A stretch of 64,000 nt of DNA. It comes from Acidobacteriaceae bacterium KBS 83. GTDB lineage: Bacteria; Acidobacteriota; Terriglobia; Terriglobales; Acidobacteriaceae. The stretch is from positions 344,789-408,788 of the forward strand of contig KB906736.1 in the NCBI GenBank assembly GCA_000381585.1, written 5' to 3'. The position numbers were made by a program, and so were the translations under genes. A model generated the notes under the pieces. The model worked only from the letters and a program-made list of their open reading frames with translations. It searched no databases and was not told the origin of the DNA. Each line of letters starts with the position of its first letter. Positions within the stretch are counted from its first letter, which is position 1. This document shows, piece after piece, positions 55,913 through 64,000 of this stretch.

Positions 55913-58900
55913 TCAGAACTCGTAGCGAACCGCGAACCGCCCATAGAACGCACGCTGGAAGCTGGTCGGCGAATTGAAGGTCGGATCGGCACCTGACTGG
56001 AAACCAGTATCAATGTTCTGGTTAACAGTTCTATTGAACTGAGAGTTGGTGACGTTAAAGCCATCGAAGGAAAGGTTAACGACCCCCTTGTCTCCAAGGT
56101 TTATTGGATAGGCTGTATGAAGGTCGAGCTGCAGTGCGGTGGAGAGCGTTCCAAAGGTACCGCGGCCACCGATGGGTATCTCACCCGTGTCCTGGTACAC
56201 GGGATGGGAAGCTAGCCGGGAGATCGGTGTTCCGGTCGTGGCCCGCAGCCCGGCGCCTCCTGTCAGCTTGCGCAAAAATCCATTCGGAACCGTGTACGAG
56301 CCGTACAAATTGGCAACATTGCGACGATCCGTGTTCAGGTAGCCCGGCAAGAACTGATCGCCGAGAAGGCCAACTATGCCCTGAGTAAAGTCGAACAGAG
56401 AGCTGATGCCCGGATCCGACTGCCCGTTGTCGTTGCGGAAGAGGCCCTCATAGTTGCCAAAGAGTTTCGCGAAACGATAGTTCGCGCGGATCATGTAGCC
56501 TTTGCTGAAGTTCTTGTTCAGCGCGACTTCAAATGACTGATAGTGGCGCACCGGCTTTGCGAAACCGTCGGGCTTGCCATCCGATATTGTCAATCCTGCC
56601 GTGTCTGGATTCTGGCCACACGCGGCGCCGACTACGTTGCCCAGGCTGTCTGACTGCACACCGTAGTCGGCAACACAGTTTGCGGGTGGCGGGCCGGCAG
56701 GATTGTAGGGAATCTCCTGTTCGTTGATGAAGTAGTCCGTGGAGGGGCTGGGGTTGCCGATCAGGTAGATCTGGTTGGGAAGACCATAATTGGCGCCTTC
56801 CGGAGAGACACCCTGCATGTCCTCAATGATCCGCTCGAGACGCCGGTCGGAATAGCGCAGATCCAGCACCATACCGCTGGCAATCTCACGCTGGACCCCG
56901 AGAAGGTACTCTTCCTCGAAATTCAGTCTCGTTCCCCCGTGGATCAGCTCGGGTGCGGAGGAGCTAACCGAGATATTGGAGGCCGGTCCTGGTGAGGTGG
57001 GAGAGTTGGCGTACCTTGTGATCCCGCTCAGCAGGTGAGCCGCGTCGAGGATCGGAGTGATCGTACCGTCCGGATTTGTAACCAGGTTCCTGCCATCGGA
57101 GGGCGCCGCCCAGCGGGCGCCGTTTAGATCCAGTTCCTGGTTCAACACGCGAATGGCCGCGTCGGTCGGGAGAGCCTGGGTGTACCTACCCCAGTTGAAA
57201 TAGACCTTTGTTTTGCGATCGGCGAACGGGTCGATGTTGATACCGAGTCGAGGGGACCAATTGTCGACGAAGACATACTGTTGATTTGGGCCATTGAGCT
57301 GCTCCTCTTCCCATCTCAGACCGGCGTTGATAGTCATGCGCCGATTGATGGCCCATGAATCGTTGACATAGGAGGAGAGATAGCTCTGGTTAGACGTTGC
57401 GAAAGGTGCGCTGAATAGACCGCGTACTTGCCTCAGATAGACCTGCATCGGACCTTCCGAGGTGTTGTAGAAGGGGCAGAGAGTTGTCGGACAGTTGGAA
57501 CTTGCCGTTTGCAAATAGAATGCTGCACTCGTAGGAGTGCCGGCGAGGGCACTGCTGCCGCCGACATCAGTGATTGGGACTCCATCCGCATTCGTCGACG
57601 GGAACGGGAACCGTCCACCGATGTAGTCCTTATCCACTAGATAAGTCGCCCGACCGAACCCGAAGCCTCCCGAGAAGGTGTGCGGTCCGAAGAGACTTGC
57701 AATCTTCTGGATGTCGATGGTAGCGCCATACGATTTGTTCTTGGGATTCTGAACGAAGCCGCCGTTCAATCCCTGAAAGTTCGTACTGCCGACTGTCAAA
57801 TCAGCGATTGAGAAGATATTGTCGTATCCCGCTTCGGTGAAATCACTGTTTTTGTAGGTGGCCGCAATGTTCAGCTGCGTCGTCGGATTCAGAGACGAAG
57901 CGAGGTGGGCCACGATGGCCCGGCTACCATACGCCCAGGTGCTGAAGCCGGTAGTGTCTTTTATTTGAATGTTTGGATCAGGCGGCGCCGCAGTAAAAAC
58001 AATGTTGTAGCTGTAGTTTTGTTTAGCTGGATCGCCAAAGGCGGAGGCCTCAAGCGTCGTTGCATCTGTGATCTTCAGGCTCAGCTTGCCTGCCCAACTC
58101 TTCGTGGTGGCGGAACTTGCGTAGGGGCCGTGATTGTAAATAGGGGCACTAAAGGCTGTGTTTGGCGCCAAAAAATATGTCTGATTCAGCGAAGGGTTGA
58201 ACGACCCGAAAAAGAAAAGCCGGTCATGATGGCCTTTGACCGGAATGAATCCTCCCAGCTCGATGCTCGCGTCGTAGGCGGGAAGAGTGAAGATTTTCCC
58301 GCGCTGGAAGTCTGGGCCCGCGAACGCACGGTGGTTGTCAGCGTAATAGAATCCCGAAGATGCCCATCCCGGACCCATATAGCCGGCAAGCGCGCCATGG
58401 AACTGCGAGCCACCGGTTTTGGTGACGATCTGGAGAACGCCGCCATTCACGCCTCCATACTTTGGCTCGTAGGCGGCGGTCTTCACCTGGACTTCCTGGA
58501 TGAAGGACAGATTGATACCTGTGCCCAGCGATCCATAGATCGGGCTGAATACACCGAGGCCGCCGTAGCCAGAGTCGTTCAGCACAACGCCGTCGACCAG
58601 GTATAGATTCTCAAGACCGGTCGCGCCACCAACGGACGGGTTTGAGTTGCCCGTGCCGCCGCCGTCGACGACTCCCGGTGACACATAGAAGAGCGATCCA
58701 ACATTTCGCGCAATCGGAACCTGCTGATAGAACGTGGCAGTCAGGTTGTCGCTCACAGCGGTCGAGCTGGTATCGATGTTGAGGGTGGTGGCATTCACCT
58801 CAACCGTTTCAGCAACATTGCCTGTTGCCAGTGAAAAGTCTACGCTTTGTGTCTTGTTGATGACGACTTCGAGGTTCTTCGCGCTCTGCTTTTGAAAACC

Positions 58901-59173
58901 GGCCTTCTCCACCTCAACGGTGTACATTCCTGGGGTGAGGTCCGACGCGGTGAATCGCCCGGCAGCGTCAGTGGTCACGACGCGATGGTCGGATGCGCCG
59001 CTGATGGTGACTTTCGCATCGGGGATAATGGCTCCCGACTTATCTGTGATAACGCCGCCCAGGCCGCCGCGTGTTGCGGAGAGCTGCTGGGCATATAGAT
59101 AGCTCGGCATGCTAACGCCTGCTGCGACCGCAAGGGCCGACAGCAGGAGACATTTTCTCCAGAGCTGATGCAT
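55913..59173 (-). CDS. Oar-like TonB-dependent receptor (tandem copy 2)
   Basis: This 1086-residue receptor is the duplicate of the gene at 52015: same signal peptide (LLLSALAVAAGVSMPSYLYA), same regulatory-like domain, plug and barrel, ending in RFAVRYEF. ATG 59173 has GGGAGGA upstream at the same spacing as in copy 1. Differences cluster in predicted extracellular stretches, for example around residues 535-560 and 600-640 and an insertion of about 12 residues (ITRYANSPTSPGPAS) near residue 730. It lies 183 bases downstream of the GWxTD gene. Both copies are intact, so both are likely still used. Confidence 0.92.
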   Translation of the reverse strand: MHQLWRKCLLLSALAVAAGVSMPSYLYAQQLSATRGGLGGVITDKSGAIIPDAKVTISGASDHRVVTTDAAGRFTASDLTPGMYTVEVEKAGFQKQSAKNLEVVINKTQSVDFSLATGNVAETVEVNATTLNIDTSSTAVSDNLTATFYQQVPIARNVGSLFYVSPGVVDGGGTGNSNPSVGGATGLENLYLVDGVVLNDSGYGGLGVFSPIYGSLGTGINLSFIQEVQVKTAAYEPKYGGVNGGVLQIVTKTGGSQFHGALAGYMGPGWASSGFYYADNHRAFAGPDFQRGKIFTLPAYDASIELGGFIPVKGHHDRLFFFGSFNPSLNQTYFLAPNTAFSAPIYNHGPYASSATTKSWAGKLSLKITDATTLEASAFGDPAKQNYSYNIVFTAAPPDPNIQIKDTTGFSTWAYGSRAIVAHLASSLNPTTQLNIAATYKNSDFTEAGYDNIFSIADLTVGSTNFQGLNGGFVQNPKNKSYGATIDIQKIASLFGPHTFSGGFGFGRATYLVDKDYIGGRFPFPSTNADGVPITDVGGSSALAGTPTSAAFYLQTASSNCPTTLCPFYNTSEGPMQVYLRQVRGLFSAPFATSNQSYLSSYVNDSWAINRRMTINAGLRWEEEQLNGPNQQYVFVDNWSPRLGINIDPFADRKTKVYFNWGRYTQALPTDAAIRVLNQELDLNGARWAAPSDGRNLVTNPDGTITPILDAAHLLSGITRYANSPTSPGPASNISVSSSAPELIHGGTRLNFEEEYLLGVQREIASGMVLDLRYSDRRLERIIEDMQGVSPEGANYGLPNQIYLIGNPSPSTDYFINEQEIPYNPAGPPPANCVADYGVQSDSLGNVVGAACGQNPDTAGLTISDGKPDGFAKPVRHYQSFEVALNKNFSKGYMIRANYRFAKLFGNYEGLFRNDNGQSDPGISSLFDFTQGIVGLLGDQFLPGYLNTDRRNVANLYGSYTVPNGFLRKLTGGAGLRATTGTPISRLASHPVYQDTGEIPIGGRGTFGTLSTALQLDLHTAYPINLGDKGVVNLSFDGFNVTNSQFNRTVNQNIDTGFQSGADPTFNSPTSFQRAFYGRFAVRYEF

Positions 59174-59356
59174 ACACTTCCTCCCAAAAGAACTCGGTTG
59201 TAGCGAGTGGCTAACGTGGCCATTTCGCATTCGAATCTGATCGAAACTCGGCACCAGGCGCAATTTGTCCCGAATTGCTGTGCCTTCGAGTTCCGTTTAT
59301 CGCCTGTATAGACTTTTGGAAGGTGGAGCTACAACGGCAAACTGACGAGGCTACGG

Positions 59357-61234
59357 CTAGTCGTGACGAGTTGGGAGGGGATTGTTGCGAGCGTGTTCTT
59401 CTGCGTCTTCGGCGGCCGTGATGTTGCCGGCCTCGCGATACGCAACCGCTAGGACCGTATACGCCTCTTTGGGTGGATAGCCGGCCGCGATGGACTGCCT
59501 GAGATAGTAGACCGCAAGCGCGCGATCATGCTGGCTGAGCGCACACTGGCCGCGCCGAAAGGCATCCAGCGGATCATTGATGCGATGATACGAGGGACTG
59601 AGAACAGTCCATAGCTGCGGCCTGGGATTTGTAATATTCAAATTCAGCGCCTGCGACACATGTGTGCCATCGGCCGGGTCCGTAACCTGGATCACCAGTC
59701 GATATGGACCGGACGACAGCTCGCCGGTCTCAAGATCTTTACCAATCAGAAGATTTCCGAAACGGTCGAAGCCTCCTTTGTCGACTGACTGCGTGGTTTG
59801 CTGCTTCTGCGGCAGGCCAAGCTGGCCGAGAGTGTAGACCACATCGAGATTCCCTTGCTCCGGCGTGGATTGGGGTTTGCCCCAGATCTGATAGAGAAGG
59901 CGAACGGGCGAGCCGCGCGGCACAGATGCATTTTCGCCGCCGAGCGGCGCGAACTGCACACCGGCCAGCGTGAAGGGCAGCGATTGCGTAGGATCGGCAT
60001 TCGGCTTGTCGAGTGTCAGCAGCATAGGCGAGCTGAGGTTGAGGCGCGAGTCAAACGCGGGCACAACCACATTGCGCGACTGCGTGAATGCCTGATGTGT
60101 CACCTTGTTGGTGACAGTCAGCGCGAGCGTGTAGGCGCCGGGCGATGCAGGAAGGCGGCCCTCCAGCGCGAATCTTCTCTGACGGCGCTCCGCCACGTCG
60201 GCGGCGGTCAGATAGTTCATCAGATTTTGCGTGTCCCGATAGATGACCTGCCCATTGGAGCTCTTCATTGTCGCTTCTACATCCACGCTGTAGTAGTAGC
60301 GACCATCCTCGCCTTGGGCGACGAAAAAGTCCTGCGGATTGAAGAGCTGGAAGAGGTAGGAGACGCTGGCGAGGGCGTCTCCATCGCGAGTGGCCATCAC
60401 GCTGAGGTCGCTGAAGGACTCTCCGAGAACGATCCTGTGGCTCACGTTCTCGTGCATCGCGCGGCGCTCGTCCAGGAGTTCAATGTTTTCCGGAAGATTG
60501 CGATAATTGCGAATACGGTCCAACAGCGACTCGGACTCAAGACTGGGGCTGTCCAGGCTGGCGGGTTCGTTGGGCAGCAGGGTGAGAGCGATCTTCGCAA
60601 CCTCGGCGCCGAGGTCTTGCTTGATGATCTTGATCGCCATCGCCTCATCGTTGACCGCGTTCGTGCTCTGCACCAGCCGCTCCGGCTTATCAAGCATCGG
60701 CGAGTAGAGCTTGTAGTCCTCATTCAGCGAGCGCTGGTAGAAAACGACGTAGAAATAGGGCGGGAGCGCGTGATTGGGACTCGGGCTTTGGTAGAACCAT
60801 ATCTCGAGCGGAGTCAGGTACTGGCTGGAGCGATACGGCGTCAGCTGCTGTGGAGCCCCGAGCGTGATGTAGACCATGCCGCGAGCGGTGCGCCATCCAT
60901 CGTGACGGCCAGGCGAACCGAACTGATCATTGGCGTAGGCGAGCCGGCGATAGTATTCGTCGCGGAACTGGTTGGTCGGCGAGTTTGGATCGGGATTGCG
61001 AATTTCCCAAAAGGTCTGGATGAAGGCGTCACGATCGGCGTCAGTCTTCAGCGCGAGAAACGCGCTTCGCTCCGCGTTGGTGATGATGTAAGGGACTTCC
61101 TCATTGAGCCAGGTGGCATATTTCGCCGGTACGGTGGCTTTGGTAGCAGCCGGCAACGCTCCCGTCCCACACATACTCAAGATCAGAACAAGTAGAAAGC
61201 GGCATGCGCGCCGCGTGAATCGCATCTGTGACAA
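59357..61234 (-). CDS. Secreted GWxTD-domain protein
   Basis: This 625-residue protein has a signal peptide (LLVLILSMCGTGALPAA) and a GWxTD domain (about residues 35-215) containing FWEIRNPDPNSPTNQFRDEYYRRLAYAND, HDGWRTARGMVYITLG and LEIWFY. The name motif is GWRTA here. Strand-rich domains follow (about 250-530), and a C-terminal helical TPR-like pair covers about 565-620 (ALSQHDRALAVYYLRQSIAAGYPP). GWxTD proteins are typical of Acidobacteria and Bacteroidetes and have no settled function. The start is uncertain: TTG 61234 has GAGGAG ten bases upstream, while ATG 61225 is nine bases further in. Its 3' end has been copied and decayed in front of Oar copy 1. Confidence 0.88.
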   Translation of the reverse strand: MSQMRFTRRACRFLLVLILSMCGTGALPAATKATVPAKYATWLNEEVPYIITNAERSAFLALKTDADRDAFIQTFWEIRNPDPNSPTNQFRDEYYRRLAYANDQFGSPGRHDGWRTARGMVYITLGAPQQLTPYRSSQYLTPLEIWFYQSPSPNHALPPYFYVVFYQRSLNEDYKLYSPMLDKPERLVQSTNAVNDEAMAIKIIKQDLGAEVAKIALTLLPNEPASLDSPSLESESLLDRIRNYRNLPENIELLDERRAMHENVSHRIVLGESFSDLSVMATRDGDALASVSYLFQLFNPQDFFVAQGEDGRYYYSVDVEATMKSSNGQVIYRDTQNLMNYLTAADVAERRQRRFALEGRLPASPGAYTLALTVTNKVTHQAFTQSRNVVVPAFDSRLNLSSPMLLTLDKPNADPTQSLPFTLAGVQFAPLGGENASVPRGSPVRLLYQIWGKPQSTPEQGNLDVVYTLGQLGLPQKQQTTQSVDKGGFDRFGNLLIGKDLETGELSSGPYRLVIQVTDPADGTHVSQALNLNITNPRPQLWTVLSPSYHRINDPLDAFRRGQCALSQHDRALAVYYLRQSIAAGYPPKEAYTVLAVAYREAGNITAAEDAEEHARNNPLPTRHD

Positions 61235-61287
61235 CGTCGCGGAACTCCTCGCTATTTAAATTCGACGCAATCTCCAGCTTACGATCT

Positions 61288-61313
61288 GGGGGAAGATCCA
61301 GGGGGAAGATCCA
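61288..61313. repeat. Perfect 13-bp tandem duplication
   Basis: GGGGGAAGATCCA occurs twice head to tail (61288-61300 and 61301-61313), 54 bases upstream of the GWxTD start. It may be a replication-slippage product in the promoter or leader. The rest of 61235-61496 shows no gene. Confidence 0.7.
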
Positions 61314-61496
61314 GGAGCAACATCGAAGAGGCGATCCATCGCCTCATAGGTCAGTCTGCTCCTCTGCCGGGTCGATGTCACCCTCCGCGTTTGGAAATCG
61401 GGCCCTTGCGGCGTCAAGCGACGCGAGGTCGGCTACGGAAGCCATCCCTCTCCAAAACGGAAGGCCTTGGATCCGCCGGATGCGGCCGCATGGCCG

Positions 61497-62219
61497 CTAT
61501 TTCGAGGCGAATGCGGCGATCATCCCCGCTCCTACGTCGCTGGATGAGAGCGGGATGTTAGCAGTCTGTGTCCCGGTCGAAGTGACGGTCGTGTCGTACC
61601 AGCCGGTGGTGCTCGTCGAAGACGCGGGACGGCTTGTAAACCCAGGCAATGTATCCCAGCTTTCCTGGACGTTGTAGTTGTCGCAGACAGCCACGATCAG
61701 GTCATTGGGATTGGACGTCGCGGCGGTCGTACCAGTCGAACAACTCGTGCTCGAGGTGGTTTCTTTGTTTGTGTCCACCTTGTCCACCAGATGGGACGCC
61801 CACGATGTGGCCGTATGATAGGTGGCCACTTTGATGTCGGTAAACGTCGCGTTGGTTCCGAACCAGGTCACAACCGGCGACGACGCGCCGGCGCTGGAGA
61901 CAATGCAGGCAAACATGGTGGTGATGAAGTGGCCGCCGCCGTTGGTCTGCCATGTTGCTGCACCTGGCGCGATGACCTGCTTCGAGGTGGAGCAGGAAGC
62001 GGTATCGGAAAACGTCAGCATTGCGGTTACCGAGTCCGAATTCGAAGAGGATTTTGAGGTGATGACTTCAAGGTCGCCAACCGAGACGGGGGCGGTCAAT
62101 GTACAGGAAGCTGTTATTGCAGACGAGTGGCCAGTGCACGCCGCACCGGTGTACGTGATCGCCTGCGCCCCAGCCATGGGGGGGGCCAACAACACAACCG
62201 CGGTGATCAGCATCTTCAT
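61497..62219 (-). CDS. Secreted hypothetical protein, Ser/Thr-rich beta protein
   Basis: This 240-residue protein has a signal peptide (MKMLITAVVLLAPPMAGAQA) and a mature part made almost entirely of short strands rich in Ser, Thr, Ala and Gly. Six or more Cys residues (GAACTG, SCTL, SCSTS, FACIV, SCSTG, AVCDN) could form disulphides. No family is recognised. The pattern (GDLEVITSKSSSNSD, NDLIVAVCDNYN, GAGMIAAFASK) resembles secreted jelly-roll-like domains of acidobacteria. The ATG at 62219 is chosen over a TTG nine bases upstream. The ribosome site is weak. It stands alone. Confidence 0.65.
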   Translation of the reverse strand: MKMLITAVVLLAPPMAGAQAITYTGAACTGHSSAITASCTLTAPVSVGDLEVITSKSSSNSDSVTAMLTFSDTASCSTSKQVIAPGAATWQTNGGGHFITTMFACIVSSAGASSPVVTWFGTNATFTDIKVATYHTATSWASHLVDKVDTNKETTSSTSCSTGTTAATSNPNDLIVAVCDNYNVQESWDTLPGFTSRPASSTSTTGWYDTTVTSTGTQTANIPLSSSDVGAGMIAAFASK

Positions 62220-62997
62220 CGGGCACAATCCAGTGGAATGTTGATCTGCTTCGTGCTCGCACTGCCGCCAACGAAGTAGCTAAGAGTATCGTCAGAATCA
62301 GCCATAGTCGAGATGCAGACGGTAACCGCTGGCCGTACCTATAGTGTTGTGCCGATCAAGATGGGTGCTATCGCGGTAAAGGCACCCCATTCAATTCACA
62401 ATGAAATGGCCGAAGCACTCGGCTTAGGCCCTTTCAATTTACCCACAATCGACCCCCGCTTGGCTGGCCGCTCACTTTTAAGATTGAGTTAAGCCCTTGA
62501 AAATAAACGGCCATAGCTAGGTCTTCCCCCACGAGAACATGCGCCATTTATCGCTTATTCCTCTGCATTTTGGCAGCGCGGTGCGCCGCGCCGATTTTCT
62601 CCAAGGCGCCGCGCCGGCGGTTGAGAACCCGACGTCGCTTCTGTCCGCCTTGTCCTTAGCGAGCCCATTATCCCGATGTCGGCTTAGTGGGGATCCCATG
62701 GCACTGAATTGATCCGGATGCTCCTTAACGGGCACTCGAAACATGCTCTCTTGCTCAAAGTGTGAGCAGGATGCCTTACCGGCGATCCGCGCCGAATCCT
62801 CTGAGGACATGATCGGGAACGGCGGCAACTCTGATCCGCACAGATTTTTCGTAACAGTCGAGGATGCCTGTGCACTATGAAGTTGGATTACTTTCCACTA
62901 CCCCGGGCAGATAGCCCTTCACATGGAAGCCGCGGCTTCGCGATATGTGCCGACTGTCTACCTTCCTGCAAAACCACAGCCAATTGAGGGAAACGTG
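62220..62997. other. Intergenic region without a convincing gene
   Basis: These 778 bases hold no reading frame I can support. A 45-codon frame at 62743-62880 (plus strand, MLSCSKCEQDALPAIRAES at its start) has a CXXC pair but no ribosome site. A 103-codon minus-strand frame at 62517-62828 looks non-coding. The composition is less GC-rich around 62340-62520. The region may hold the promoters of both flanking secreted-protein genes or decayed DNA. Confidence 0.4.
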
Positions 62998-64000
62998 ATG
63001 AGACGCTATGTGAAGTTGATACTTTGTCTTTCCTGCAGCCTTGGAGCTCAGGCAATGCATGCCCAGACCACCGCCGCAATGCCGGATGAGGCCATTCAGA
63101 CTTCCGCCGCTGCACCGCCTGTCGCCTACGTCTACGTTTCGAGTACGATCCCCGGCAACGGGCCCATCAGCACCCGGAAAAATCAGATCAACGCATTTGC
63201 TGCGGCTGCGAATGGCCAGCTGACTCCGGTTTCAGGTTCGCCCTTCAAGGACGATGTCGTGGGAATGGCTGTGAATGGGACATATCTCTTCGGCTCCACT
63301 CGAAGCGGCATCTACGTCGCCGCTTTTCGGATCCAACCGACAGGCGCGCTCACGTGGACGACCTCCACGAATATGCAAACCCCCAATGGCTCCGGCTGCG
63401 GAGGCAACGGCCCGCTGGTGCTCGATCACACCGGAACAAGTCTCTACAGCATGGCCTTCGCCGGCGATGACTGTTCCAGCGAAGATTTCCAGACATTCCA
63501 GGTCGAGAAGCCGACAGGATTTCTCCAGTATGTAGGTAGCAGTACGCCCCTCTTCTTCAATTACGGTGCCCTTACATTTGGAGCAAGCAATAAGTACGCT
63601 TACCAGGCCACTTGCAGTGACTACAGAGCTTTCTACGACGGAGTGATCGACATTTATAAGCGACAGACAAACGGAATGCTGGAACGCTCGAATGTTGTGA
63701 GCCAGATTCCATCTGCGAAAAGCGGCGACTTCTACTGTGCCGACGTTGCTTCGGCCGATCCTACGAATCATGTGGCCGTGGAATTTCAACGCATTAACAC
63801 GAGCCAGGAACTACCGGACGGCCTGCCCCAACTTGCGACCTATACAGCCGATGCTTCCGGCAACCTGAGTACCGCGAGCACTCGCCAAAACATGCCATCG
63901 GTTGCCATGCAGTATGTCTATGACCTGAAGATGTCTCCCTCCGGAAAACTTCTGGCGGTTGGAGGCTCCGATGGGGGTGGCGGAGGTGGCTTGCAGATCT
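62998..64000 (+). CDS. Secreted beta-propeller-like protein (cut by window edge)
   Basis: At least 334 residues are visible before the edge. GAGGG lies seven bases before ATG 62998; an in-frame GTG directly precedes it. The signal peptide (RRYVKLILCLSCSLGAQAMHAQ) is followed by repeats of the form VAYVYVSST ... INAFAAAANGQLTPVSGSPF and NVVSQIPSAKSG, typical of the lactonase/YVTN-like seven-bladed propellers that acidobacteria secrete in numbers. Motifs such as YDLKMSPSGKLLAVGG late in the visible part mark further blades. A catalytic lactonase role should not be assumed, because many relatives are binding proteins. The 3' end is outside the window. Confidence 0.75.
   Translation, partial: MRRYVKLILCLSCSLGAQAMHAQTTAAMPDEAIQTSAAAPPVAYVYVSSTIPGNGPISTRKNQINAFAAAANGQLTPVSGSPFKDDVVGMAVNGTYLFGSTRSGIYVAAFRIQPTGALTWTTSTNMQTPNGSGCGGNGPLVLDHTGTSLYSMAFAGDDCSSEDFQTFQVEKPTGFLQYVGSSTPLFFNYGALTFGASNKYAYQATCSDYRAFYDGVIDIYKRQTNGMLERSNVVSQIPSAKSGDFYCADVASADPTNHVAVEFQRINTSQELPDGLPQLATYTADASGNLSTASTRQNMPSVAMQYVYDLKMSPSGKLLAVGGSDGGGGGGLQI

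Noticed and set aside
62517-62828. A 103-codon minus-strand frame
   Set aside because: Composition and lack of a ribosome site suggest chance; neighbouring frames are equally open and no domain is visible.

Overview
The window looks like chromosomal DNA of an Acidobacteriota member, most likely Terriglobales/Acidobacteriaceae. The evidence is gene content: seven long MacB/FtsX-like permeases of the ADOP type (acidobacterial duplicated orphan permease), three Oar-like outer-membrane receptors with an N-terminal carboxypeptidase-regulatory-like domain, a GWxTD-domain protein, a CRTAC1 (FG-GAP plus ASPIC/UnbV) protein and an NHL-repeat/Ig-like secreted protein. Base composition is uniformly GC-rich. 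I saw no rRNA, tRNA, CRISPR array, insertion sequence or prophage gene.

Layout. 1-4144: end of an unidentified gene, an O-methyltransferase (minus strand), and a nitroreductase / Nudix hydrolase / membrane-anchored alpha/beta-hydrolase operon (plus strand). 4161-26377: a long minus-strand block. Read in the direction of transcription it holds a MacA/HlyD-type adaptor, an ABC ATPase, five consecutive ADOP permeases, a second ABC ATPase, a TolC-type channel and a sigma-54 response regulator. A GH35-like glycoside hydrolase and a membrane histidine kinase follow. Upstream of the adaptor lies a set of TGTCC/GGACA inverted repeats, a likely binding array for the response regulator. 26602-29551: orphan Phd/YefM antitoxin and homodimeric pyruvate dehydrogenase E1 (aceE). 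29713-37808: a membrane protein built from an internal duplication, a GRP-family sugar transporter, and a PadR regulator with two further ADOP permeases that carry the N-terminal prefix domain missing from the first five. A 13-bp-arm inverted repeat sits directly before the PadR gene. 38003-43941: secreted NHL protein, an animal-type myo-inositol oxygenase coupled to a 43-residue membrane protein, and several small proteins. 44509-61234: Oar receptor, TPR protein, Tat-exported CRTAC1 protein, heptahaem cytochrome, two tandem Oar receptors and a GWxTD protein. 61497-64000: a secreted hypothetical protein and a secreted beta-propeller-like protein that runs off the edge.

Two themes stand out. 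The first is a two-component, probably sigma-54-driven tripartite export locus with five different permeases but one adaptor and one channel. Three of the five share a Cys-Cys pair at the same place in the first periplasmic domain. The second is a fossil tandem duplication of about 3.9 kb: the DNA between the two neighbouring Oar genes contains a decayed 5' end of the cytochrome gene fused to a decayed 3' end of the GWxTD gene. This shows how the receptor pair arose and that the segment once read GWxTD - Oar - cytochrome in series.

All identifications come from reading the sequence and from knowledge of the families. No database search was possible. Start codons were revised where a Shine-Dalgarno sequence, an intervening terminator or a homologous copy argued for it, and the reason is given in each entry.
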